From Corinectria fuckeliana (lineage: Eukaryota; Ascomycota; Sordariomycetes; Hypocreales; Nectriaceae), in the NCBI GenBank assembly GCA_019137255.1, contig WPDH01000489.1, positions 1-36,814 on the forward strand: a stretch of DNA of 36,814 nt, in the 5' to 3' direction. The position numbers and the translations under genes are program-made. Positions 22,539 to 32,152 of this stretch are shown here, piece by piece (position 1 is the stretch's first letter; every line of letters begins with the position of its first letter). Under the pieces are notes generated by a model, which did no database searches, was not told the origin of the DNA, and saw nothing but the letters and a program-made list of their open reading frames with translations.

Positions 22539-25316
22539 ATGTCGCCGGACAACATCGAGTCCGACCCATCTGCAACAGCCGGCCAAGGCAGAGACACCGA
22601 GCCGCTGGCATGCGTGTCGTGCCGGGCCCGGAAACTCAAATGTGACCGCGCAAAGCCGGCCTGCAGCCGCTGCGTCAAGGTCTCCAGCGACTGTGTGTAT
22701 CCCGAGTCACGGCGGAAACCGACCTTCAAGCGGAGGAACGTCAAGGAGCTGGAGGCCCGTTTAGGTACTGCTTTTCTTCCCAGACAAGCTCAGCCAAGCT
22801 CGGTCATTCCCCTGTCTAGTCGTATAGGGTGCTGACTGTGTCCACTCAGCCCAAGTTGAGGACTACCTCAAGGATGTCAACAGAAATGTCTCGGACAAGG
22901 TCGACGACTTCAGTCCGAACGAGCCGGGTCTGCCCGACGTGGACTTTCCAAGTCAGCTTCCTCCTGATCAAACCAGTCTGCCTCAGATAGACCACAACTC
23001 GGGAAACCTAGCGGACCAACAGCAACAGCCGTTTCTTATCCCCGACGTCACCCCTTCACAGGACACCTCAGGTTCCTTCTTTAACGATGCTCAACTGATA
23101 GAACTTGGCATGTCCGAGTCACTGCCGCCCATGGACGTCATGGAGGAACTGTACGACGCAATCACATCTTCGTTTGCATCGGTATACATCGGCTGACATT
23201 GATAGCAACAACTCGTTCTTTGAAGACCAACACTATTTCGTACCCATAGTGCACCCGGGTCGTTACTTACAGGCCTTTTATGGCAGCTCCTTCGTGAAGC
23301 CGCCAATGTGTCTGCAGTACTCCATCTGGGCATTGGCAGCACTTGGGCACGCAAAGTATGACAAATACCATGCCATCTTTTACCACCGAGCTCGAAACTA
23401 CCTTGAGGCGGATGAAATGAAAGTAAGTAGACGAAGACACAGACACCGGGCTGGAGACTAACAGGGGCAGGGTGACGGCGAATATTTTATTACCGTCAAC
23501 CACGCACAGTCCTGGGGCCTTATTGCCAGTTACGAGGCGAAGCGGATGCTCTTCACCCGATCAACCATGAGTGCGGCTCGATGTGTCCGCCTCTGCCACA
23601 TGATGGGCCTTGACCGAGTCGATGGTGATAACTTAGGGTCACCTCCAAGCCTAGGGCCTCCCTTGACCTGGGCGGAACTAGAGGAGCGGAGAAGAGTCTT
23701 CTGGGGAGCGTTTTGCTTTGACGCCCACGCGTGCATCTCCACTGGCTGGGCCAGCCTGATTAACGCAGACGATGTAAGTTGGTCGTGAATGACATGCGCG
23801 TGGCGCTGCTGATTCAGGACTTTCTAGATCACGACACGACTCCCAGCCCCCGAGGAAAACTTCGTTGCAGACCACGAATTCGAATCGCCCTTCTTGCAGG
23901 AGGTTTTCCAAGGCGCTTCGTACACTGGCTTCGCCGGGACGGTAGTAGTCTGCCAGATTTTTAAGATCATCCTGAGCCACGTCCATCGCAGCAAACCGTC
24001 TGACCAGCCCGGGGACTACATGCACGGGAGTTATTGGAAGCAACACCGCGAGCTGGACAATACTTTGTCGAGTGTCTTCATGTTCCTACCCGAGAAGTTT
24101 CGGTTGCCACAAAATCTGCGAGACCCGACTGCCACACATACCAATCTCAACCTCCACGCCTCCATCATCTGCCTGCATCACGCAGCTGTCGAAAAGGTTG
24201 ACCTGTACGGTCTACCCGATTCCATCAAACAGACTAGCATACTTCGTCTCAGAGCCGCGGCTGGAGAAGTGGTGAACATTGTCAAGCTCGCCGCTCACGC
24301 CTCAACTATATTCGTAAGCATCTCAACCCCCCCGCCCCACTAGATCTAACACGCAAGCTTAGAAAAGTCCACTTTGTGCACTCTCAATGTATTGTGCAAC
24401 GACGGTATATGTCTACCTAGCCAAGCAAGACCCTGTGGCTGGTCTGACGTCGATGGATCTTGCCAACCTGGAAGTCATAGTCCACGCAATGGAGGCTATT
24501 GCACAGTCGCACAACATCACTCGTGCGTTCTTGCAGCAGGCCTGTCTGGATATTGAGCGCAACGGACTTGCCTCCTGCATACGGATGCCGAGTCTGGGCA
24601 AATACCGCAATGCGTTTGGCGGGACCAAGCCGAACGTCCCACTCATCACTCGAAGCTCTATCGCAAAGCACACAGACATCTCCCCAGTGCTGCCTGGGCG
24701 TCTACCTCTGAAAAGGGGCCGCTTGGGTCTGGTCGATCCGGTGGCTGAGGCTGGCAATGAAAGATATATCGGTAGGGACTGCTTCCAGGCCGTCCTCGGT
24801 GCAGTCACACGAAACGTGACGCCTCTCGAACGAGCGGGTGCGACGGCAAACAAACGGAAGCGAAGGTCTCCTAGCCCAGAGCCCGAAACAATGGCCAACT
24901 TGGTCCGGGCCGTGACGTCGTTTTCGAATGCTCCCGACTTTGGAAAGGGAGCCAGCCAGACCAATGTGACATCACTGTGGCCGCCGGCCCAGGTCTGCAC
25001 AGGGAACATGACCCTCCCTGACCGCACAACGTCGTCATCCTCGTCATCGCCCGCCATCCACGGATCCGATTCCAGGACGGCGACGGGGAGCAGTCACACT
25101 TCGCCCTGCATAGGGCTCGGGAACACGGCGGAGGAGAACCGCATCGATCTACGGTCCTTCCAGGATCGCATCTCAACGCCCATCTGGCAGGCCACGGAGG
25201 AGACGTTTTTTGCGCAAATTAACGAGTCAATGATGAATGTCCCTGGCGACGGAAGCGACGCCTGGGGCATCTTGGATACCAACATAAACTGGGACGCCGC
25301 GAATAATGTGGGTTAG
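22539..25316 (+). CDS. Zn2Cys6 fungal transcription factor
   Basis: Six exons, 22539-22764, 22850-23150, 23206-23422, 23471-23773, 23828-24313 and 24363-25316, give about 828 residues in one frame. The N-terminus has a binuclear zinc cluster with the canonical CX2CX6CX6CX2CX6C spacing (C25, C28, C35, C42, C45, C52), followed by a basic linker and a short coiled coil (KELEARLAQVEDYLK). From about residue 174 the sequence follows the fungal middle homology region (Fungal_trans), with PIVHPGRYLQAF, SIWALAALGHAKYDKYH, and the ERRRVFWGAFCFD box near 325. The C-terminal third is Ser/Thr-rich with a basic KRKRRSPSPEPE stretch. It should act in the nucleus as a DNA-binding regulator; the target pathway is not recognisable. 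The acceptor of intron 3 could be 23464 instead of 23470, which would add two residues. The sequence looks intact. Confidence 0.9.
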
Positions 25317-26053
25317 AAACTGGCTCTCATGAGGCGTTACGGGATTCGACGGCGGTTGCGAGTTTTGAAGTCCGAGACATGGCCAAATGGGGGTTTTTGT
25401 TTGTTTGTCTTGGACACACGTGTGTGAATGGAATGAGTGTACAATAGATACCCTTTGCTTGGGTTGGAAAACACAACTCTTTTGTATTTTAGAGACGATG
25501 CGAGGTGGACTGAGGGAGGGGGGGTCCATTTGTGAGAGGAGTTGACACTGACGGTGATGGATCCACGAACCAATGGGCCATGAATATTGGCATCGTTCAC
25601 CTCAAAAAGTTGGGTTTCGTACCATGCGACATTGTAGTTAATTCCAGGTTCTTATAAGTGACGCTCAAGGAGGATCGTACAGCTAGCTATACGAATACTC
25701 CTGTTGGTCGACCCAATCCACGCAAGCGATGACGCGCCTTCGAATGACTGTGGGTAAACACGCCATGCATCCTGAATGCTCAATTGATTCATGTGGCAAG
25801 CCTAAAGGGCAGTTAGAACGGTCTGAATTGACAGGTCAGTCTCCAGTCGAGGTTTTAGTTGACCCCATTACTCGTGGGACGGGTGAAGCAGCCCTTGCCA
25901 CGACTCCGCTCTCCAACAGCCCCATCCATCATGACATCTCCCGCACATGCCGTCTCCATCTCACCTTTCGTCACCTCACCTCACCACACCACCTCACCTC
26001 ACCACCTCACCTCACCAACTCACCAAAACCCATTCCCGCCGCGCACGCTCGCA
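25317..26053. other. Intergenic region before the oxygenase gene
   Basis: It contains the 3' end of the Zn2Cys6 gene and the promoter/leader of the downstream oxygenase. The last 95 bases are dominated by CTCACC units. An ATG at 25931 is in frame with the oxygenase and would add 41 residues encoded by that repeat. No separate gene is visible. Confidence 0.5.
25961..26024 (+). repeat. CTCACC-rich tract in the oxygenase leader
   Basis: Imperfect tcacc/ctcacc units fill most of the interval directly upstream of the chosen start codon. Such pyrimidine/CA tracts are common in fungal leaders. Confidence 0.75.
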
Positions 26054-27020
26054 ATGATCTCATACGTAGTCGGCCTCGTCGCCGTCCTCGTCTTCTTCTC
26101 CAACCCCATCACCCAGCTGCTGTTCCCCGACCAGGCCCGCCGCCAGTACGCCGTCTCCCCGCGGCCGAAGCTCAACGAGTCGCTGCTCGCCATCGACGCG
26201 CCCAACGCGACGGCGCCCGAGTGCCCGCCGGATGCGTACCGGGCGAGGATTCTGAGCCGGGAGCCGCTCGTGCTGTATCTGGAGGGGTTTCTGAGTGACG
26301 ATGAGCGTCGGCATTTGCTGCATGTTAGGTATCTACCTATCTAGTCTACCTGCCTAAGTATCTATGGACTGCCTGAGGTTCAACCCATCACGTGAAGGCG
26401 GTTGAAGTTCTCGAGGGAAGATAAAACTAACCAACCCCCCTTCCCCCCCTCCTAGCAACCCTCTCTTCGAACCGTCAACCGTCACCGACGACGGCGACGC
26501 AACGCACCGCGACACGTCGGTCCGCGACTCCCACGTAGCCGTCGTCCCGCGCAGCGACACGGTGCGGTGCATCGAGCGGCGGTCCCTCGCGCTGCAGGGC
26601 TGGCCGCGCGACGTCTTCGTCGAGCGCGCGCGCACGCAGCGCTACACGGCCGGCGGCCACTACGGCTACCACTTCGACTGGAGCGCCAACGTCGGCGGCT
26701 GGGGCCGCGTGAGCAGCATCATGGCGTGGGTCGAGGCGGCCGACGGGCTGCGAGCCGGCGGCACGGCGTTTCCCCTGCTGCGGAGGCCCGAGGCAGAGGG
26801 GCGAGGGGAGGAGAAGAAGAGCGAGTGGTGCGAGTTTGTCGAGTGCGGGGGGGACGACGATCAAGGCGTCGTCTTCAAGGTCGTCCCCGGGAACGCCGTC
26901 TACTGGGAGAACTTTGCCCGCGATGGCCGAGGCTACGAGGAGACATGGCACGCCGGGCTGGCCGTCGAGGAGGGTGTCAAGGTTGGACTGAACATTTGGA
27001 GTTTTGGGCGCATTCAATAA
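26054..27020 (+). CDS. Prolyl 4-hydroxylase-like 2OG-Fe(II) oxygenase
   Basis: Two exons (26054-26328 and 26456-27020, intron 127 bp with ctaac) encode about 279 residues. The N-terminus MISYVVGLVAVLVFFSNP is a hydrophobic signal anchor, so the enzyme probably faces the ER or Golgi lumen. The catalytic part follows the P4Hc pattern: iron ligands HFD (H164, D166) and WH (H257), and the 2-oxoglutarate-binding basic residue K267 in GVKVGLNIW. The family hydroxylates proline or other residues using O2, 2-oxoglutarate and Fe(II); the substrate is not known. An Asp/Glu-rich insert (about 204-227) sits between the ligands. The start at 26054 places the anchor at the N-terminus; an in-frame ATG at 25931 would add 41 low-complexity residues. 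Codon use is very GC-rich. The gene ends 45 bp from the end of the convergent PEBP gene. Confidence 0.88.
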
Positions 27021-27065
27021 TGGACGGTGCAATCCTGGGTATACGCTCACATATAATACATGAAC

Positions 27066-27806
27066 TCACTCCCACTTCCTCTCACACTGCCCCATCCACC
27101 GCCCCCAGACAACCACACGCCCCCCAATCTTGGCCGCCACCTGGTCCCTCGTCGGCTTCGAAGCCACAAACTCCGGGTCCAGCGGCTCGTTCAGGCCAAC
27201 AATCTCAAACCAGTCTTGCAGTCCCGTCGTCAGCCCCCCAATCATGTCTTTCTCAGGCGAAGCAGGAAGGCGAAACAGCTTACATCGGTGGATGCCGTGG
27301 TTCATCAGCGGCCGCGGCGGAATCCAAATCTTCCCATTGCGAGACATGCCGCATGCAAATCCCCCCTCAAGCCGCCTTGACGAGGGCTCGCCACCGACAG
27401 GCTTGAAGTCGCTGTTGACGACACTCAGCTTGTCCTTCGGGATGCCGAGATAGATGCTGCTTTCCCCGTCAGCAAATCCTGCCCTGCTCCCTCCCCCCCT
27501 TCCTGTTGAGAAGACTCACCCGTGGCAGATGGGCGTTGGCAGCGGGGCGTCGGGATCCTCCGAGACGAGCAGCCACTCCTCGACACCGTCGGCGGCGTCC
27601 CACTCCAGCGCGGGAAACCGACCCTCGCCGCCGGCCATGTACGCCGGACCGAGGGTCGCGCCGTCGGCGCCGCAGTCGGGCGACGTGATGCGTAGCGTGG
27701 GCTCCGGGCACGCGGCGAAGGCCGGGAGCGTGGTGAAGGCCTTTGCGTCGCGGGCTTTCTGGTTCTTGAAGAGCCAGCTGGCCGCCACTTCCAGGTAAGC
27801 TGCCAT
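27066..27806 (-). CDS. PEBP-family protein
   Basis: Two exons on the minus strand (27806-27520 and 27456-27066, intron 63 bp) give about 225 residues. The hallmark phosphatidylethanolamine-binding signature is present: SEDPDAPLPTP (D84-P88), CHG (H95), and the second box GKIWIPPRPLMNHGIHR (about 137-153), which with the first forms the anion/phosphate pocket in this family. The layout is closest to the YbhB/YbcL-like and fungal PEBP-like proteins. No signal peptide is evident, so it is probably cytosolic. Family members bind phospholipids or small anions and can inhibit kinases or proteases; the role here is unknown. The reading frame stays open upstream of the chosen ATG at 27806, to 27950, but the extension looks like leader sequence. 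Its 3' end faces the oxygenase gene at 45 bp, so the transcripts probably overlap. Confidence 0.88.
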
Positions 27807-28234
27807 TTGCTTCTCTAGTGAGTATTGGTGAAAAGTAAAAATGAGGTCCGGGAAGGTAGTGGTCCTCGTCGAAGCGAACAATGGGTATATATCGACGGTG
27901 AGCCTGCTTGCTTGCTTTACGGAGAGGGCGACCAGGGCAGCTTTATACATCAGCCATCACCGTGTACCAGCAACACTAGTGGGCTAATATCAAACCACAA
28001 GGGTCAGCATCGATGGACAAAGTCCGACTCGGCCACTGGAATTGATCCAAGTCCCTTCACGACGCTCGTTGGCATCGGGCATACCGGGGATAATCAATCA
28101 TCGGTGCCGAATCGGCCAAGGCTTATGCGACCGCTCGGCATGACACTGTCCACCGTCTGCGTTCTCTTAGATCTCCAACATGGCTAAGAACGAAGCGGCA
28201 ACGGCCTCGAGCCAAGAACCGCAGCCAAGGCTGA
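27807..28234. other. Intergenic region
   Basis: It contains the promoter of the minus-strand PEBP gene and decayed sequence upstream of a transcription-factor relic. A short frame from ATG 28180 is out of frame with that relic and shows no domain. Nothing else is recognised. Confidence 0.4.
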
Positions 28235-28792
28235 GCACAACTACTTCGCCTCACCAAAGCCCTCGCGTTGAGAAACAATCTCGCACCTCGAGCTTCTCGG
28301 CAAATTCCAATATTTTGGCGCCGTCTCTGGTGGTCAATATATTGCCGCGAACCTTGGCTGTCTCTGGGTCAAGGCCGGCCAATGAGGCTCTTTCTCGACG
28401 ATTCCGACATGCCCATGCCAGGCCAAGAGGACGTGCAAGTGTTAACAGCTGAAGAAAATGCTGACTTTGGCCACCAGTATCTGCCCGCTGAGCTCGAAAC
28501 ATTGTTTGAGATCTAGCTCTGCTATGTGAAGGTGACCAAAGTGCTGGGGACCATTCTGTCAACCAACTACACCGCCAAAGGCACTGAGCCGTCGAGGACG
28601 GATCTTGAGGAAAGCGAGAACGAAATTAGAGCCTGCTTCTGCCTCCTCCGGGAGAGCGCCAGCAGAGGCCGGGTTGTCTCTTCACATGTTTACCAATTCA
28701 GGCTCTTCTTTATAGTCTGGATCTCCTCGGGGACAACCCGGTGGTTCAGTAGGAACTTGAGCGCATCTGGATTCGGGGTGTTCTCAGTCTAG
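28235..28792 (+). pseudogene. Relic of a fungal transcription factor (middle homology region)
   Basis: One frame is open from 28235 and is typical of the Fungal_trans domain of Zn-cluster factors: a run ending in FWRRLWWSIYCREPWLSLGQ, then GRPMRLFLDDSDMPMP, then LCYVKVTKVLGTIL, then SSHVYQFRLFF. It is broken by a TAG at 28514-28516, directly before LCYVKV, where the family would have a sense codon. A CAG to TAG change (C to T before A) explains it and fits RIP. The zinc cluster and the N-terminal half are absent, and the frame dies at 28792 on reaching AT-rich repeat DNA. The C-terminal part of the same type of protein resumes at 29684. The match is from memory of family patterns, so it should be confirmed by protein search. 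Confidence 0.65.
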
Positions 28793-28877
28793 ATAAAGCT
28801 TAAGACTTTTATTTAATATACTAAGTAAATATATATATATACTATAGTAATTATAATATCTATATAAGAGATTATAG

Positions 28878-28905
28878 TAATTATAGTGCTTAATCACTAT
28901 AATTA
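28878..28905. repeat. Perfect inverted repeat, 11-bp arms
   Basis: taattatagtg and cactataatta are exact reverse complements around a 6-base loop (cttaat). It may be the end of a small element or chance in AT-rich DNA. Confidence 0.75.
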
Positions 28906-28974
28906 GAGTTTTAATTATAGTAATTATAAAGTTATAGTAATTAGCTCTTATAATATAAAGGAAAAAGTGAGAGT

Positions 28975-29024
28975 GTTATAGTTCTGCTAGTTGTGACCGC
29001 CTAGTCTTAACCTGGGCTGTAATA
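28975..29024 (-). mobile_element. Inverted 5' end of the LTR family, lightly RIP-mutated
   Basis: Read on the minus strand, these 50 bases match the first 50 bases of the LTR at 29119-29503. All nine differences are C/T or G/A transitions. Weaker similarity may extend about 15 bases further left before being lost in AT-rich sequence. It is a second, opposite-facing member of the same family, about 95 bp from the solo LTR. Confidence 0.8.
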
Positions 29025-29073
29025 AGTAAGTTATAAAGTTAAAAGTTACTCTCTAGCACTTACAGTTATAATA

Positions 29074-29087
29074 CAGTGATATCACTG
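29074..29087. repeat. 14-bp perfect palindrome
   Basis: CAGTGATATCACTG is its own reverse complement, flanked by near-symmetric taata/tatta. Confidence 0.8.
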
Positions 29088-29113
29088 CTTATTACAGACT
29101 ATTAAATAAGACT

Positions 29114-29118
29114 AAGGT
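29114..29118. repeat. Target-site duplication, left copy (aaggt)
   Basis: Identical to 29504-29508 on the other side of the solo LTR. Five base pairs is the usual duplication size for LTR retrotransposon integrases. Confidence 0.85.
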
Positions 29119-29503
29119 TGTCACGGCCCGGGTTGAGACCAGGCGGTCACAACCGGCAGAACCATAACATACCCACCTTTTCACCTGACACGGATCCCGA
29201 ACTCAACCCGTGTAAGTGAGCTCAGGCACCCGACTCACTCCCCCACGATGAGCCACAAGATCGGACTCACTCTCACCCAGTGAGCCCATACTAGCCCTCC
29301 TAGTATATAAAGCACACTCATTTAGCACTTTCATAGAGATAGCCTCACCAGCTATCAATACACCCTTAGTTACATTGAATCTACTATTCTACCATTACCA
29401 GACCGTGACCTACATTGCTCACTACGACGTCCTGAACCACTAGTTTAAACACTCCCACGCCCTGGCCCTACCCTATCCCCCTAGGTTAGACCCAGCCGTC
29501 ACA
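29119..29503 (+). mobile_element. Solo LTR of an LTR retrotransposon
   Basis: The 385-bp element starts TGTCACGGC and ends GCCGTCACA, so it has the TG..CA ends and short imperfect terminal inverted repeats of an LTR, and is flanked by perfect aaggt duplications. It has a TATA-like tatataaag near 29312-29320 that could be the element's own promoter. No internal region follows, so it is a solo LTR left by recombination. It is the least mutated family member in the window and serves as the reference for the RIP-altered copies at 28975-29024, 35340-35545 and 35821-36203. It lies between the two halves of a transcription-factor relic. Confidence 0.88.
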
Positions 29504-29508
29504 AAGGT
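29504..29508. repeat. Target-site duplication, right copy (aaggt)
   Basis: Exact match to 29114-29118. Confidence 0.85.
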
Positions 29509-29683
29509 ATCTTTACTAGTAAATTACTAGTAAAGGTACCTCTTCTTAAACAACCTAATAAGCTAAAGCAGTGAGGGCTTAACAGTAGCGAGAGTGGCGA
29601 AATCAGGTTAAAAACTAACATTTGAAATCCCTAGGGGCTGTAGGCATTGCATGTCGCCTTTAGACTTAATATCCCATATCTAA

Positions 29684-30089
29684 CTGAAAATCAGAGTTCT
29701 AGCCCTTATACTGCCGATGCAGATTCATCTCCTAGAGTCCACGTTAACAAAGCCGATAGCGTCACAGATGGGCAAGCACAACCTCGCCCTTTGCATGCTT
29801 GCCGTGGGCGAGCTCCGCAAGTCCTACGTCTCCGCCGATGCAGCTTTCAAACTTTTTGAAAGGGCGAGAGGCAAAATCGAGGAACACAATCGTATTAGAG
29901 CAGAAACCATATACGCCATCAAATGTGCCTCCTATTAATGGGGGCTGGGAGGGATATGGCGAAGGGTATGCTACTGCAACACCAACGGTCTTTACAGACT
30001 TGTTGGTACCATTTTCCAATCCAGTTTCAGATGATGGTCTGGGAATGCTTCAGTATGTTTTATTCGTTGTTGTTACGAGCACCCAATAG
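29684..30089 (+). pseudogene. C-terminal relic of a fungal transcription factor
   Basis: A frame open from 29684 to 29938 reads LPMQIHLLES, then GKHNLALCMLAVGELRKSYV, then SADAAFKLFERARGKIEEHN. This is the helical pattern found after the middle homology region of CTF1-type Zn-cluster factors. After about 29895 another frame looks more natural (PPINGGWEGYGEGYATATPT, then DLLVPFSNPVSDDG), implying a small indel. Together with 28235-28792 it looks like one gene whose interior was replaced or split by LTR insertions. It is unlikely to make a functional protein. Confidence 0.55.
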
Positions 30090-30577
30090 TCCTCATATCA
30101 GCAGAGTAGGTAAAAACTGACAGTGTTGTAGCACGGATACTTGGCTCGACATCCAGAATATGAAACGGACGTGGTCAATTGATCGCTTCGGTTTATCTTA
30201 ACGCTATGGTGAATAGATCACTAAGATAGCTCGAGTACAAAAATGCAAACGACATGAATTATGCCGAAAGCTGCACCGTTCTTATGTGCAAATCTCCTGC
30301 TACAGAGGTTTCCATAGCCAGTAAAGAAATACGGTCACTAACGAAGACCATGGTTTGGAAGGAAGTTCATCGGTCTACAAAATATCCCATGGGTAGCTGG
30401 TATCCCTCAATTCCGTTCATGCTCCCGTAATGCATACCATGAAATTGTTCGTTTTGCATTGTTAACCTAACAGCACAATATCAGCTGGTGGAGGCGACAA
30501 CTTCACTCAGTTAGCTTCAGCACTAGACTTTCAAGATAAGATTATTGACAAAAGAAGCTGGGAATCGCTGGGATTCA
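30090..30577. other. Intergenic region 3' of the glycosyltransferase
   Basis: Moderately AT-rich unique sequence without open frames of note. It lies downstream of the minus-strand glycosyltransferase stop and of the relic. Nothing recognised. Confidence 0.5.
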
Positions 30578-32152
30578 TCATCTAGTCAACCAGCTCTGGC
30601 TCGTCAGGGTCGGTAAGGCTAAGATCGATGACCAGCTAACAAACATGATTTGAAAAAGGCCGGCAAGACCAGAATACTGCATTTGCCAAGACAACCTCGC
30701 TTTTCGGCCCTCTACCGTAACACCTTCTTTTCCCTGGTCCGCAGTTGATTGCATTCCGGTTGTGGCAGCTCTTGATAGTCCAGCTTGGGGGTAGTGTGTG
30801 TCATCGCCCTCCTCTTCTTCGAGCGCCTCTGTCACAAAGAGGAGGCTGGTCCAGAATGAGTGGAGAACTGATCCCGCGATGTACAGAGGAATGGTTTCTG
30901 GCCGAGTAATTGCATGGTGGATTTGAATGATGAATAGGGCGATGAGCATCGGGTTGCTGATCGCCGTGGTAACGAGATTGAGGAGCAAGTAGAAATTGCA
31001 GGCCAAGATAGACACAGCGGGACTCAAAAAAAGGCTTTTACCTCCCAGGGCGACGGTGACGTGGATATCTTCAGCCGTATTCTGGTTCTCGTCCAGGTTG
31101 ACACATTCTTTGGACAAACGCTGCAACTTTTCAAGGACCCTGTTCAAAGCTATGCGAAAGAACCCCATGCATAGAAATACGTATGAGCTTCGCTCCCAGC
31201 GGGTATACATGAGTAGTGTACGCACGAGTGTCTCGGGTACGGTGGTGTAAACGACGGCGCTGCTCTGGTATTTTGTGGTCCAACCGGCTTGAAGTAACCC
31301 CATGGTCAGCTCGACATCCTCCCCGTGCCGAAGTGGCTCGCCCAAGAAGGTGGATTCGCAGAGTCCGTCGAGGAGAGGTTTGACTGCTGACGCTCGAAAT
31401 GCTGACAACGCCCCGGGAAGAATGGTCACAAAGCTTCCGACGTAGGACTGGGCTGCTCGGGGTATGTTTCCGCCCGTGTTGAACAGTATATCTAGGAGTC
31501 GGGGCACCACGGTATCCTGCACGTTGAGAGCGGTCAAATGGCCGGCTACTCCTCCGACTTGGGCATCGTACATCATTGGCGCGACGAGGTTTCGGAGAGC
31601 TCTTCGGTGTAGGATACTGTCCGAGTCAAGAGAGACAATGATGTCGCCCTTCGAAAGATGGAAGCCGGTGCATATGGCGGTGCGCTTTCCGAGGTTGCAC
31701 TCGTGTCGATGTGTCAAACAAGAGATTCCAGCAGCTTCGAGGACAACAGCAGCGATCTGAATGTGTTTCCAGGTATCGTCGGTTGAGCCGTCGTCAACGG
31801 CGACGATTTGTAGTTTTTTCCGGGGGTAGTCAGATCGCCGGATGGAGTCCATTGCAAGTCCCACAAATAAAGACTCGTTGTATGCCGGGATCACGACTGT
31901 CACAAACGGCAATGTCTTGTTATCTTTCGATGGTTTCGTTGGTTCGTAAGCGATCCAAGCCGAGACAGTGCCTGTTTTCTCCATCGCCATGACGGCCGTG
32001 GCGGCCAGGAGGAGATATCTGAGAGGTCCTGTGAAAGGAACAAATCCCCAGAAGTAACCTAAAGCCACTGTCGCTAGAGTGCCAATGATGTTCACGATGC
32101 CACACGTGGCTCGAGAGCTGGCCTTGGGGAGCGATTTGAGCAACGTTGCCAT
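30578..32152 (-). CDS. Family 2 glycosyltransferase, hyaluronan/chitin-synthase-like
   Basis: A single uninterrupted exon encodes 524 residues from the ATG at 32152; the frame is open a further 38 codons upstream but without another ATG. Motifs of processive GT2 enzymes are in order: VVIPAYNE (about 87-93), VAVDDGSTDDT (DDGS 120-123), LDSDS (176-178, the metal-binding DxD), LPGALSAFR (about 245-253), GEDVELT (277-283), and MYTRW (315-319) in place of the usual Q(Q/R)xRW. Two hydrophobic segments lie near the N-terminus (about 18-55) and four near the C-terminus, so it is a plasma-membrane or Golgi enzyme with a cytosolic catalytic loop. By family it should polymerise a nucleotide-sugar into a surface polysaccharide; the sugar cannot be told. 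Fungal relatives include Cps1-type polysaccharide synthases. It is divergent from the LysM effector 950 bp away. Confidence 0.88.
   Translation of the reverse strand: MATLLKSLPKASSRATCGIVNIIGTLATVALGYFWGFVPFTGPLRYLLLAATAVMAMEKTGTVSAWIAYEPTKPSKDNKTLPFVTVVIPAYNESLFVGLAMDSIRRSDYPRKKLQIVAVDDGSTDDTWKHIQIAAVVLEAAGISCLTHRHECNLGKRTAICTGFHLSKGDIIVSLDSDSILHRRALRNLVAPMMYDAQVGGVAGHLTALNVQDTVVPRLLDILFNTGGNIPRAAQSYVGSFVTILPGALSAFRASAVKPLLDGLCESTFLGEPLRHGEDVELTMGLLQAGWTTKYQSSAVVYTTVPETLVRTLLMYTRWERSSYVFLCMGFFRIALNRVLEKLQRLSKECVNLDENQNTAEDIHVTVALGGKSLFLSPAVSILACNFYLLLNLVTTAISNPMLIALFIIQIHHAITRPETIPLYIAGSVLHSFWTSLLFVTEALEEEEGDDTHYPQAGLSRAATTGMQSTADQGKEGVTVEGRKARLSWQMQYSGLAGLFQIMFVSWSSILALPTLTSQSWLTR

Larger units (their letters stand above)
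28797..29113. other. AT-rich RIP-like block between the two relic halves
   Basis: This is mostly A/T with short inverted and direct repeats (tatagtaattata several times). It contains the inverted LTR end described separately and two perfect palindromes. No coding sequence is present. Confidence 0.7.

Noticed and set aside
23181..23205. Short intron starting at GTATAC in the Zn2Cys6 gene
   Set aside because: Only 25 bp. A donor at 23151 gives 55 bp and the expected ELNNSFFEDQ junction.
24413..25057. 214-codon frame antisense to the last exon of the Zn2Cys6 gene
   Set aside because: It mirrors the codon bias of the sense exon and has no domain of its own.
25330..25350. tRNA B-box-like gattcgac on the minus strand
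   Set aside because: The T-arm lacks the GTTC core, no A box or cloverleaf fits, and it lies in the 3' region of the Zn2Cys6 gene.
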